From positions 2,273 to 66,272 of the forward strand of contig NZ_KB893268.1 of assembly GCF_000374065.1 (NCBI RefSeq): a DNA stretch of 64,000 bases, given 5' to 3'. Positions 43,298 to 52,187 of this stretch are shown here, in pieces. Source of the DNA: Spirosoma luteum DSM 19990 (GTDB lineage Bacteria > Bacteroidota > Bacteroidia > Cytophagales > Spirosomataceae). The notes beneath the pieces are model-generated. The model was not told the DNA's origin and did no database searches. It saw only the letters and a list, made by a program, of their open reading frames with translations. A program made the position numbers and the translations under genes. The stretch's first letter is position 1; every line of letters starts with the position of its first letter.

Positions 43298-44325
43298 TCG
43301 GTTGGTTGTTTGATAAGCTGTTGCTGAAACAGGAGTAGTTGCCCCATGCTGGCCGCCCGATCAACCAGATCGGCGGGGGCGGTGTGGGTACGGTGGGTAA
43401 GGTGGAGTTCGCTGATGGCGAGTTCGTACAGGGCTGACAAGTTGCTGCCCCCGCACAAAATGAGCGGGCATTCGTTTGTCGATTGAAGCTGGTTTAATTC
43501 GGTACCAATCAGCAGGCCACTCAGGTAAAAGGCATTTTCTTCCTTACTGATTTTGTCAAATAACTGATTGGTTCTGACGCTGAATAATGTATTCAGAATA
43601 TTCGATGAGGCTGTTTGACGAACGCCTTCTTGAAAGGCTTTAACAGCGGTATCCGGTAAGTCGGAATAAGGAAAATAGTCAACCGAGTCTTTTAAAATAC
43701 TGTGTCGGCGCATCACATCAAAAATCTCACCAGTCATGTAGGTCTTAAAATGTACTAACTTCTCATGCTGAATGTACAAATGTTTGGAATGGGTACCCGG
43801 AAAAATGCAGCGTGCATCCTGCACAGTATGGCCCGATAAGGCAAGCAATTTTATCAGGCCGATAAGCTGCGTTTCCTCGCCCCGCATAACATCCTGGTCA
43901 CTGCGAACGCCCGAAATTAGAAACAAATCGTGCCGGAAACCGGGGCGGCTTTCGAACCGTTGCATACTGGCCTGACAGCCATCCGTGGGGAAGGGCAGGG
44001 TGGCATACGGTACTTCGGCCATGCCAATGGACGACGACGCCATACCCGATACCATCACCGGCACATCCGTCAGAGTAGTCGATAGCTGCGTTTCCAGGCG
44101 GCTGATGTGCTTTTGCAGCACCTGCATGAAAAAACCGTCCCGGGAAATACCCTGCTGTTTGGCAGCGGTTTTCCAATCATCAAATATCGCCGATATACCC
44201 ATATCTGACCGGACTTCACCCATGCAGACGTGCGTGGTCAGGTCCATAAGCTGCAACCGGAACGATGACGTTCCCCAGTCGCAGCACAGCAGGTGGTTTG
44301 TTATCCGGTTTTCGGGGTATTGCAT
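43294..44325 (-). CDS. dgoK: 2-dehydro-3-deoxygalactonokinase
   Basis: DgoK phosphorylates 2-keto-3-deoxygalactonate at C6. The 343-residue protein has the family's actin/hexokinase-like fold with CCDWGTSSFRLQLMD (phosphate loop 1), MVSGMASSSIGMAEVPY, FISGVRSDQDVMRGEETQLIG (given here as LISGVRSDQDVMRGEE) and IFPGTHSKH, and the adenosine loop LILCGGSNLSALYELA. Overlaps the aldolase gene by four bases and lies 11 bases after the PQQ dehydrogenase gene. Works with the aldolase as the cytoplasmic end of the pathway. Confidence 0.93.
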   Translation of the reverse strand: MQYPENRITNHLLCCDWGTSSFRLQLMDLTTHVCMGEVRSDMGISAIFDDWKTAAKQQGISRDGFFMQVLQKHISRLETQLSTTLTDVPVMVSGMASSSIGMAEVPYATLPFPTDGCQASMQRFESRPGFRHDLFLISGVRSDQDVMRGEETQLIGLIKLLALSGHTVQDARCIFPGTHSKHLYIQHEKLVHFKTYMTGEIFDVMRRHSILKDSVDYFPYSDLPDTAVKAFQEGVRQTASSNILNTLFSVRTNQLFDKISKEENAFYLSGLLIGTELNQLQSTNECPLILCGGSNLSALYELAISELHLTHRTHTAPADLVDRAASMGQLLLFQQQLIKQPTE

Positions 44326-44336
44326 TGTTTTTACTG

Positions 44337-46562
44337 TCAGTTGATGGATGATGAAGGAAGCGCAAAAGATACATACGACCCACCGGATTTTAGCCCGTAT
44401 CGGGTGCCTCCGCAGGCAATAGCCACGTACTGTTTTCCAGCTACGCTGTACGTAATGGGCGTAGCAAACCCACCGGCGGGTAGTTTCTGTTCCCAGATTA
44501 TTTTACCCGTTTTCCGGTCAAACGCACGCAGTTTCTGGTCGTAGGTGGCAGCAATGAAAAGTAACCCGCCCGCCGTAACGAGCGGTCCGCCATGATTCTC
44601 GGTACCGGTATTCATCAGACCTTTCTGGACTAACTCCGGGTATTCGCCCAGGGATACTTGCCAGCGGTATTCGCCCGTGTTGAGGTCGATGGCGTTGAGC
44701 GTGCCCCAGGGTGGTTTTATGGCCGGGTAACCGTCCTGATCCCTAAACTGGATGTTGCCGTTGTTGAGATAGGGCGAAACATACGGAAAATCGGCGTTTG
44801 GCGCCGTGTCAAGGGTATTGGTTGCCTGGTGCATATCGGCAGGCACTGGGCGGGCAGGCTCAGTATGCAACAGGAAGTTAACGATGGCTTCGCGGTCATC
44901 CTTAGGAAGATGGCTGAAGGACGGCATCCGGCCCCGACCCGTTGTCAGCAGGGCGTTAATCTGGCTTCGGTCTAAGCGGTTGCCCACGTTGGCGAGGTTA
45001 GGATACGCCTGACTGGTGCTGGCAACGGCCTTGTTCTCTTTGCTGATGGCATGACATGCGGCACAGTTGGTGTTGAACAAACTGGCTCCCCGCGTGAGCG
45101 CGACACCGTCAGACGGTGTCTGTGTGTTTCGCATTTTGAGCCACCACAGCATGTTGTTGCCGTTGACGTAAAAAACGCCTTCCGGGTCGGCAGCGGTGCC
45201 ACCCCATTCGGCTCCGCCCCCTACGCCAAAAATAAGGGAGCCTTCTTCACTGGGGGGCAGCCATTTATTGCCCTGTCGGCTGTTTTTGAACCGGTCCAGC
45301 ACATACGCCCGTGCTTCGGGTGTGCGGCTGGTAATGGTTCTTTCATCGAGGTGCTGAAAGGCAAACGGGGCTGGTTTGGCGGGTACGGGTTGCGTGGGCC
45401 AGGGTTTTTCGCCGGGCAGGGCGGGGGAGGTGGGTGCCGCCATTTCGCGAATGGGAAACAGCGGTTTGCCCGTCTCACGCTCGAACACGAACACATAGCC
45501 ATCTTTGGTAGCCTGGGCTACGGCATCAACTTTCTTTCCATTGTGGCTTACGGTGAGCAGGTTGGGGGGGCAGGGAATATCCCGGTCCCAGAGGTCGTGG
45601 TGAACAGTCTGGAAATGCCAGATGCGTTTGCCCGTTTTGGCATCGAGGGCCAGCAGGCAGTTGGCAAACAGGTTTTTACCCGCCCGGTCTCCGCCATAAA
45701 AATCGACCGAAGGCGAGCCGGTCCCGGCAAAGACGATACCCCGTTTTTCGTCGACCACCATACCGGCCCAGCAGTTGGCTCCGCCAATTTTTTTGTAAGA
45801 GTCTTTCATCCAGGTTTCGTAGCCATACTCGCCCGGCAGCGGAATGGTGTGGAACGTCCAGGCTAGCTTGCCCGTACGAACGTTAAAGGCCCGGATGTTG
45901 CCCGGTGGCGCGTCGCCCCCTTCGTTCATGCTGGAACCGACGATAATCAGGTCCTGATAAATCACACCCGGCGACGTATTGCGAATGGATAGGTTACTCA
46001 CATCATGGCCGAGCGTTTCTTTATTGCCCAGCCCTTCGTGCAAATCCACTTCACCGTTTTGGCCAAAACTGTTGATTAATTCACCCGTCTGGGCATTCAC
46101 GGCATAAAGCGAAGCTCCGGACGAATACAGAATACGTTTATCCGCACCACCATTCCAGTACGTTACGCCCCGCAGTGGGTGAAAACGGGGTTGTTTGTCA
46201 GGGTTGGAAAACGGGTCAAATTGCCAGATTCGCCTGCCCGTAGCCGCATCAACGGCAAAGAGTTTATGGCGGGGCGTAGTGCCGTAAAGGACACCATCGA
46301 CCACAATGGGCTGGCACTGAATATCCATACCCCGTTTGGTCGAATCGTTGTTTTCGCCCGTGTCAAACGTCCAGGCCAGTTGCAGGTTTTTAACGGTTTG
46401 GGTATTAATCTGGGTCAGGGGTGAATACCGGTTTCCGGCAGCGTTACCGCCGTACGTTGGCCAGTCCTCCCGGGCGGGGGCTGGCCCATAGCTGGAAACC
46501 AGTCCCAACGCCCCAATCAGCAGGATAACAGCAAAGCAGCGTTGATAAACTGTTCGGTTCAT
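44337..46562 (-). CDS. PQQ-dependent aldose dehydrogenase with cytochrome c domain
   Basis: A signal peptide (cleavage near APAREDWP) directs this 741-residue quinoprotein to the periplasm. The eight-bladed propeller has the typical blocks WPTYGGNAAGNRYSPL, AWTFDTGENN, ATGRRIWQFDP, VNAQTGELI and ETGKPLFPI. A cytochrome c domain is inserted near residues 480-575, with heme motif NCAACH near 498-503 and the distal Met in RGRMPSFSHL; the last propeller blade follows (AFDRKTGKIIWEQKLPAGG). The architecture matches membrane-independent sugar dehydrogenases of the Gcd/pyrroloquinoline type. It probably oxidises an aldose to its lactone and passes electrons to the respiratory chain. Its ATG overlaps the preceding gene's stop. 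Confidence 0.9.
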   Translation of the reverse strand: MNRTVYQRCFAVILLIGALGLVSSYGPAPAREDWPTYGGNAAGNRYSPLTQINTQTVKNLQLAWTFDTGENNDSTKRGMDIQCQPIVVDGVLYGTTPRHKLFAVDAATGRRIWQFDPFSNPDKQPRFHPLRGVTYWNGGADKRILYSSGASLYAVNAQTGELINSFGQNGEVDLHEGLGNKETLGHDVSNLSIRNTSPGVIYQDLIIVGSSMNEGGDAPPGNIRAFNVRTGKLAWTFHTIPLPGEYGYETWMKDSYKKIGGANCWAGMVVDEKRGIVFAGTGSPSVDFYGGDRAGKNLFANCLLALDAKTGKRIWHFQTVHHDLWDRDIPCPPNLLTVSHNGKKVDAVAQATKDGYVFVFERETGKPLFPIREMAAPTSPALPGEKPWPTQPVPAKPAPFAFQHLDERTITSRTPEARAYVLDRFKNSRQGNKWLPPSEEGSLIFGVGGGAEWGGTAADPEGVFYVNGNNMLWWLKMRNTQTPSDGVALTRGASLFNTNCAACHAISKENKAVASTSQAYPNLANVGNRLDRSQINALLTTGRGRMPSFSHLPKDDREAIVNFLLHTEPARPVPADMHQATNTLDTAPNADFPYVSPYLNNGNIQFRDQDGYPAIKPPWGTLNAIDLNTGEYRWQVSLGEYPELVQKGLMNTGTENHGGPLVTAGGLLFIAATYDQKLRAFDRKTGKIIWEQKLPAGGFATPITYSVAGKQYVAIACGGTRYGLKSGGSYVSFALPSSSIN

Positions 46563-47551
46563 GGAGCAGTAGTCTGATAAAATTCGTATTTGATTGTCCA
46601 GGTCACTTCCTCACCGGGCTTGGCTTTCAGGTGAATGTACGGCTCCGGGCAGGAGGTAGTAGCGCAGGCCCAATACACTAATTTCTCCAGGGGACGATCC
46701 CCGGTGGTGTGTATCCCGGCTCCGGTTTTCAGGTTTTCGATGCGTAAGTCATACGAGTCGACTGTTGGACCGAAGCCCTGTAACCCCGCGCTGTACACCT
46801 GCTCCCGTTCATTCAGGTTGCGGGTATAGGTCAGGGCTTTATTCTGGGCAACAATGGTCGTGCCAAATCCTTTACCCTCGCCCGTTACCGCAAACGGAAA
46901 CCGGATGGCTACGGTTGGCCCGGTGGGTTGCTGGTCGATTATCCAGAAATTGTGATTATAAACACTGGTTTCGATAGGCTTCTGCCCCGTGTTTTTCAGC
47001 CGGTGTTCCAATACCAGTTCGGGTTTGCCCTTCACCAATCTCACAGTTTTGCTGTATTGGTACCCGTAGCCGCTGGCGTCGGTCAACGCATGCGTAAAGG
47101 TTACCGCGTCGGTGAACTGGGCATGCTTCTGCGTTTTCACTGTCCGTTTCCCATAGTTGGCCACGGTATGCACGGTAGCAAAAGCATACGGCTTCTCGTT
47201 GGCTCTCCGCAGAGCACCCACGCCGATTTTTACGAACGTATCACCGGGTCTAGCTTCGGCAAAGCCCAGGGGGGTGAACTCTTCGGCGGGGCCGTTGATG
47301 GCATCGTGGAAAAAAGGATCATAGTGTTGAAACCACTGCTCAATGTAGCTATGCCCGTTATAGTCAAGGTTTTTAAACGCCCCTGCCCAGTCGAAGCGCG
47401 TACCCCGGTAATACCCCTGCGCGGTATCGGGCAGGTACAGCGTAGTGGTAATCAGCCCGTTGGAGAGCGTGATTTGGGGTGGTTCGGCGGTGGGGCGTAT
47501 TAGACCACACAACCCAAAACCGAGGAGTATTGCCGGAAGTGCCTTTTTCAA
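46559..47551 (-). CDS. Secreted galactose-mutarotase-like protein
   Basis: The 330-residue protein has a signal peptide (MKKALPAILLGFGLCGLI) and a beta-sandwich of the galactose-mutarotase-like type: LITTTLYLPDTAQGYYRGTR near the start, LEHRLKNTGQKPIETSVYNHNFW in the middle. The C-terminal third is TonB-independent beta-structure with EKLVYWACATTSCPEPYIHL. The exact family is not recognised. Its stop overlaps the PQQ dehydrogenase start (ATGA), so the two are translated together. A role in supplying the correct anomer to the dehydrogenase, or in binding sugar, is inferred from this coupling. Confidence 0.6.
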   Translation of the reverse strand: MKKALPAILLGFGLCGLIRPTAEPPQITLSNGLITTTLYLPDTAQGYYRGTRFDWAGAFKNLDYNGHSYIEQWFQHYDPFFHDAINGPAEEFTPLGFAEARPGDTFVKIGVGALRRANEKPYAFATVHTVANYGKRTVKTQKHAQFTDAVTFTHALTDASGYGYQYSKTVRLVKGKPELVLEHRLKNTGQKPIETSVYNHNFWIIDQQPTGPTVAIRFPFAVTGEGKGFGTTIVAQNKALTYTRNLNEREQVYSAGLQGFGPTVDSYDLRIENLKTGAGIHTTGDRPLEKLVYWACATTSCPEPYIHLKAKPGEEVTWTIKYEFYQTTAP

Positions 47552-47571
47552 CGGTGTAAAGGGAGTTTAAT

Positions 47572-47604
47572 AGACCTATAAGGTTTCTCAAACCTTATAG
47601 GTCT
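47572..47604 (-). terminator. 15-bp perfect hairpin after first susD
   Basis: AGACCTATAAGGTTT and AAACCTTATAGGTCT pair exactly around CTC, 12 bases past the susD stop and upstream of the mutarotase-like gene. It may end or attenuate the susCD message, giving higher expression of the uptake genes than of the distal genes. Confidence 0.65.
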
Positions 47605-47616
47605 GATTTCGCTAAT

Positions 47617-49089
47617 TCAGAGATTCGGGTTAATCGACGTGTCCGTGTACGGCAGCGGAAACCAGTAATCTGCCTTTGTGATGGGCTTGATTGGTTGTAA
47701 ATCGTCGGGGCTTTTGGCGGCATTGGCGGCTTCGACGCGCTCCAGCCGGATCAAATCGAACCAGCGGGTGCGCTCGCAGGCAAACTCCCAGGCCCGTTCC
47801 TGCACCACGGCATCGGCAAACTGGGTAGCCGACAGGCCGTCAGCAGGGGAGAGAGCCTTCGTTCCGGCGGGCAAACCCCGCAGCCGAACCTGGTTCAGTG
47901 CGTCATAAGCAGCCTGGTCGGGGCCGCCCGTTCCCCTCGCTTTGGCTTCGGCATAAATGGTCAGCACGTGGGGGTAGCGCATCATTACTGATGGCAGCGA
48001 ACTGCTGGAAGTTACCACGTTTCCTTTGATGTACCATTTCTTGTAGTACGGGTGCCGGGTCAGGCTTTGCTGCCAGGGGATTTTGGTGGCTCCCAGCCCA
48101 AACTCCGTGCGGAATGTCGCGTCTTTACGGGGACCTTCGGGAAAGTTTTTAAAGAAATTAAGTTCCGAAAACATATCGTCCCAGCCACCTTCTTCGCCGG
48201 GCATGGTTGTATTGCCGTAGGTGGCATTGGCCGTGCCGCTGCCGCCCGCAAACCCACTAATCTGAAAAACGGCTTCGGGCGTACCCAACACGGCTGGGTC
48301 ATTTTCAAAGACAGCCGCAAAGGTGGGTAACAACTGAAACCCGTATTGGGCACTGTTATCAATAACTTCTTTGGCTTTGGCCGCAGCCAGGTCATACTTG
48401 TCGGTTTGCTTGAGGGGCCAGCCCGCCATCGTCAGATAAACATCCGCCAGAAACGCTTTGGCTGCTCCGGCATTGGGCCGACCCGGATCGCGCTTGGCAT
48501 TGGGCAGCATGGTTTCGGCCTTTTTCAAGTCAGACACTATCAGGTTATAGACCTGTTGGGGCGACGATTTTTTGATGGTCAGCAAACTGTCCGAATACTC
48601 ACCCGACAGCACCAGCGGAATATTGCCGTAAAAACGGGTCAGCCAGTAGTACGAAAAGCCCCGGATAAAGTACGCTTCGCCCGCAATGATGTCGATGGTA
48701 GCTTTGGTGCCAACGGTTTTTGCGTAATTATTAATCACGTTATTGGCCCCCTGAATGGCCTTGTAGCAGCCATTATACACCGCCCCCGACCGCTGGTTGG
48801 TGGTCGATACGTTGAACTGGTCGAACTCGCGCCAGTCGGCTTTGTTACTGGCTGGGTGCGTGGTTACGTCATCGGCACCCAGCACAGCGGCATTGGCCGA
48901 GGGGTGAATGAATCCCATCGACCACTGCGAGGCAAGCCCTTTGTAGGAACCCGTCAGGGCGGATTCCAGTCCGGCCTGTGTGGACAGAACGTTGGGGCCG
49001 TACAGCAGCCCGGTGGTATCTTCTTCGAGGTATCCTTTGCAGCTCGCTACCAGCATAACGGCCAGGAAAATTATCGCTATCTTTTTCAT
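47617..49089 (-). CDS. SusD/RagB-family outer-membrane lipoprotein
   Basis: This is the lipid-anchored glycan- or nutrient-binding partner of the SusC transporter encoded 19 bases upstream. The lipobox is LVASCKGY with Cys17. The helical TPR-like SusD core shows GSYKGL, YKAIQGANNVINNY, IIAGEAYFIRGFSYYWLTRFYGNIPLV and the C-terminal WEFACERTRWFDLIRLERVE. It ends YTDTSINPNL. Length is 490. This is a canonical SusD (PF14322/PF07980 type). It sits on the cell surface and would cap the SusC barrel. Confidence 0.93.
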   Translation of the reverse strand: MKKIAIIFLAVMLVASCKGYLEEDTTGLLYGPNVLSTQAGLESALTGSYKGLASQWSMGFIHPSANAAVLGADDVTTHPASNKADWREFDQFNVSTTNQRSGAVYNGCYKAIQGANNVINNYAKTVGTKATIDIIAGEAYFIRGFSYYWLTRFYGNIPLVLSGEYSDSLLTIKKSSPQQVYNLIVSDLKKAETMLPNAKRDPGRPNAGAAKAFLADVYLTMAGWPLKQTDKYDLAAAKAKEVIDNSAQYGFQLLPTFAAVFENDPAVLGTPEAVFQISGFAGGSGTANATYGNTTMPGEEGGWDDMFSELNFFKNFPEGPRKDATFRTEFGLGATKIPWQQSLTRHPYYKKWYIKGNVVTSSSSLPSVMMRYPHVLTIYAEAKARGTGGPDQAAYDALNQVRLRGLPAGTKALSPADGLSATQFADAVVQERAWEFACERTRWFDLIRLERVEAANAAKSPDDLQPIKPITKADYWFPLPYTDTSINPNL

Positions 49090-49108
49090 GTTTTTGGCGT
49101 TTTGGGAG

Positions 49109-52099
49109 TTAGAAGCCTAAGTTCAGGCCAAGGGTGTAGTTTTTGGCGTTCGGATAGGAGCCGTAGTCGATACCAATGGCCGTATCCAGGTTTGACCCAA
49201 CGTTGCTCGACTCCGGGTCGGGGCCTTTGTATCGGGTAAACGTGAGCAGGTTAGTCGCGCTGAAAAACACCCGGATGGTTCCTTTATTGTTGATAAACGC
49301 CGTCGGGAGATTATACGACAGGCTCACGTTTTTCAACCGGACAAAACTACCGTCTTCAATGAAGCGGCTGGACTGGGTGAAGGGCTGGTAGGTTCTGGTA
49401 AACGCGGGTATATCCGACGCTTCGTTGCCGGGCCGGTAATAATCCCGGATTTCGGACAGGATAAACTGCCGCGCATCGCCCGAACCCGACAGGGCTGCCG
49501 CCCGCGTGTAGTTTAACTTGTCGACCCCAAATACGGCGTTGAAGAACACGTTCAGCGTCAGCCCTTTGTAGGTAAACGTGTTGTTCCAGCCCCCGGTCAG
49601 TTTGGGGAACGACCGGCCAATAATCTTGAAATCGTCGGTCGTAATCGAGTTGTCGCCGTTGAGGTCTTCGTAGTGCGGGTCGCCCCGCACGCGGCCAAAT
49701 CTGGCGGCCAGGTCGGCCTCACCGGGTTTGAACGTACCCAGGTAGTTCAGCCCCCAGTACGAGCCGAGAGGTTCGCCGGGCATGAGCATAAACTCGTTGG
49801 TGGTCGACATACCCGCCCCCACGCCCGTACCCGTACCCAGCCGGGCCAGACCGCCCAAACTGATGACCTTGTTTTTCAGCGTGGAGAGGTTCAGGTTGGT
49901 TTCCCACTGGAAATCAGTGCTCCGAACCGGCGTGCCGCCCAGCGTAAACTCGAACCCTTTGTTTTCAACCTCGCCGATGTTCCGGGTTTGGGTGCCACCA
50001 CCGGCATAACTCGGCAGGGCCGCATTGAGCAGCAAGTCGGTGGTGTTTTTGTTGAAATAGTCGGCTTCGATGTGAATTCGTCCGTTCATGAATTCCATTT
50101 CTACCCCTACGTCCGTTTGGCGGGTGGTTTCCCACTTCAGGTTTTGGTTGCCCTGATTGCCCTGATTCACACCGGCCACAGCCGCCGTGTTGTTGTAGGC
50201 TACGAACACCGTGTTATAGGGCGACAGCGTGGCATACGGGTTGATAGCCTGGCTACCCGTCATGCCCCAGCTACCCCGAAGCTTGAGGTTGCTGAATACG
50301 TTGAGGTCTTTGATGAACGGCTCTTCCGAAAGCCGCCAGCCGAGGGCCACCGACGGGAACACGCTGTACTTATTATCCGGCCCGAATTTAGACGACCCAT
50401 CCCGCCGAACGGCAGCCGTAACCAGGTACCTGTCTTTGTAGGCGTAGTTGACCCGGCCCAGCAGCGAGAGCAGCGTCCATTTCTGATAACCCGATGCGAC
50501 CGAAGCCGCCGAGTTACCGCCGATGTTGTCGAAACCTAACTGCGGAAACCGCAGGCCGGTGGCCGTAGCGGTAAAATTGCGGTTGGTGAATTGCTGCGTT
50601 TCCAGCACGCCCACCGCCGTAATGGAGTGGTTGCCAACGGTCAGGTTGTAGGTCAGGTTGTTGGTGTTTTGCAGCGTTACCAAATCGGCCGAATAACGGC
50701 TGGCGTTGGGGTTATTGTTCGAGAGTCGCTGGCCGGTAAAGCTCAGGTTCTGGGCGTTCAGGTAATTTACGGCATACTGCACATCGAAAGACAGTCCTTT
50801 TATGGGCAGCTTGTAATTCAGGCCACCAATCACGTTAAACGTAGCCCGGTCGGCATTGATAGACTGGTCGTAGAGGAAATCCAGCGGATTCCGGTATACC
50901 GAACCGGTAGGGTCCGTAAAGGTGGGCTGTCCATCAGACCCGTAAGCGGGGGTAGTAGGGGCCCAGGCTAGTACCTGAATCAGCGCACCGCCCCCGTTAG
51001 TGTTATGATTCTGGGTTTTTGTCCCCGACAGATTTAGTCGCAGGCTTAGTTTGTCGTTGAGTTGTGTTGTCAGGTTGGTACGGAGAATGTACCGTTTGAA
51101 GTCGCTGTTTTCAACGATGCCCTTCTGCCCCACGTAGTTTCCCGAAATCAGGAACGTCGATTTATCGCTGCCGCCCGACACCGTTACCTGATGCTGCTGG
51201 CCACTGCCTTTTCGATAGACCAAATCCTGCCAGTCGGTGCCGCCGTTTTGTCTGTAGTCGGTTATCTGGGCTGCCGTAAAGGGCGGAGTTGAGCCAGTAG
51301 CTGTGGCGCGGGCATTCACAATCTCCGCGAACTCTCCGGCGGGTAGTACATCGTATCGTTTGATAACGTTCGATACACTCGCCTGTCCTTCGTACATCAC
51401 TTTAATGCCTTTCGCCCCGCGTTTGGTGGTGATAATGACCACGCCATTGGCACCCCGGCTACCGTAAATAGACGTTGAAGCCGCATCTTTCAGTACCTGA
51501 ATCGTGGCAATGTCGTTGGGGTTTATGAAGTTGAAATCGGCGCCCACGTAGCCATCAATCACGTAAAGCGGGTTGTTGTCGCCCAAAACGGAGTTGGCTC
51601 CCCGCACCCGGATGCGGGCATCGCCCCCCGGTGCGCCGTTGGCCTGCGTTACCTGTACACCGGCCGCCCGACCCTGTAATACCTGGTCCAGGCGCGTAAT
51701 GGGCTGCTGGGCAAATTCTTTTGTAGAAATAGCCGTCAGTGCGCCCGTAACGTCGGTTTTTCTTTGGGTTCCGTAACCGACCACAACTACCTCGCTGAGC
51801 GTTTTCAAGTCCTCTGCCAACTGCACATTCACAACCGTTCGCCCATTGACCGGCACCGTTTGACTGGTATACCCAATATTGGAGAAGATGAGCGAAGCCG
51901 TACCCGGAGCATTCAGTACGAAGTTTCCGGCGGCATCGGTAGCGGTTCCGGTAGTGGTGCCTTCCACCTGCACGTTTACGCCGGGTAGCCCCTCATTGTC
52001 GGGGCCGGTTACCTTTCCGGTAATGCGACTGGTTTGTGCAAAAGCGAAGTTCTGGCCCAGTAGCAGCAGCAGAACAACGAGTTTTACAGGGTTTTTCAT
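49109..52099 (-). CDS. SusC/RagA-family TonB-linked outer-membrane transporter
   Basis: The 996-residue protein begins with a signal peptide (cleavage near AFAQT). A CarboxypepD_reg-like domain follows (RITGKVTGPDNEGLPGVNV), then the TonB box and plug (EVVVVGYGTQRKTDVTGALT, GRAAGVQVTQANGAPGGDA, IRVRGANSVLGDNNPLYVID, GSRGANGVVIITTK). A 22-strand barrel ends in NYTLGLNLGF. It imports ligand across the outer membrane with TonB energy. It pairs with the SusD gene immediately downstream. Confidence 0.95.
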   Translation of the reverse strand: MKNPVKLVVLLLLLGQNFAFAQTSRITGKVTGPDNEGLPGVNVQVEGTTTGTATDAAGNFVLNAPGTASLIFSNIGYTSQTVPVNGRTVVNVQLAEDLKTLSEVVVVGYGTQRKTDVTGALTAISTKEFAQQPITRLDQVLQGRAAGVQVTQANGAPGGDARIRVRGANSVLGDNNPLYVIDGYVGADFNFINPNDIATIQVLKDAASTSIYGSRGANGVVIITTKRGAKGIKVMYEGQASVSNVIKRYDVLPAGEFAEIVNARATATGSTPPFTAAQITDYRQNGGTDWQDLVYRKGSGQQHQVTVSGGSDKSTFLISGNYVGQKGIVENSDFKRYILRTNLTTQLNDKLSLRLNLSGTKTQNHNTNGGGALIQVLAWAPTTPAYGSDGQPTFTDPTGSVYRNPLDFLYDQSINADRATFNVIGGLNYKLPIKGLSFDVQYAVNYLNAQNLSFTGQRLSNNNPNASRYSADLVTLQNTNNLTYNLTVGNHSITAVGVLETQQFTNRNFTATATGLRFPQLGFDNIGGNSAASVASGYQKWTLLSLLGRVNYAYKDRYLVTAAVRRDGSSKFGPDNKYSVFPSVALGWRLSEEPFIKDLNVFSNLKLRGSWGMTGSQAINPYATLSPYNTVFVAYNNTAAVAGVNQGNQGNQNLKWETTRQTDVGVEMEFMNGRIHIEADYFNKNTTDLLLNAALPSYAGGGTQTRNIGEVENKGFEFTLGGTPVRSTDFQWETNLNLSTLKNKVISLGGLARLGTGTGVGAGMSTTNEFMLMPGEPLGSYWGLNYLGTFKPGEADLAARFGRVRGDPHYEDLNGDNSITTDDFKIIGRSFPKLTGGWNNTFTYKGLTLNVFFNAVFGVDKLNYTRAAALSGSGDARQFILSEIRDYYRPGNEASDIPAFTRTYQPFTQSSRFIEDGSFVRLKNVSLSYNLPTAFINNKGTIRVFFSATNLLTFTRYKGPDPESSNVGSNLDTAIGIDYGSYPNAKNYTLGLNLGF

Positions 52100-52187
52100 G
52101 ATTATCAGGAGTATTTTGGTTTGGTAAGGAATTGACAGGAGTGTGCATTATCGGGTGTTAATCATAGGCAGTTGGGTTGACGTTCGT

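Noticed and set aside
45051-45866. 271-codon plus-strand open frame opposite the PQQ dehydrogenase
   Set aside because: Antisense shadow of a well-supported quinoprotein gene.
49673-50539. 288-codon plus-strand open frame opposite susC
   Set aside because: Antisense shadow of a full-length SusC gene; no motifs of its own.
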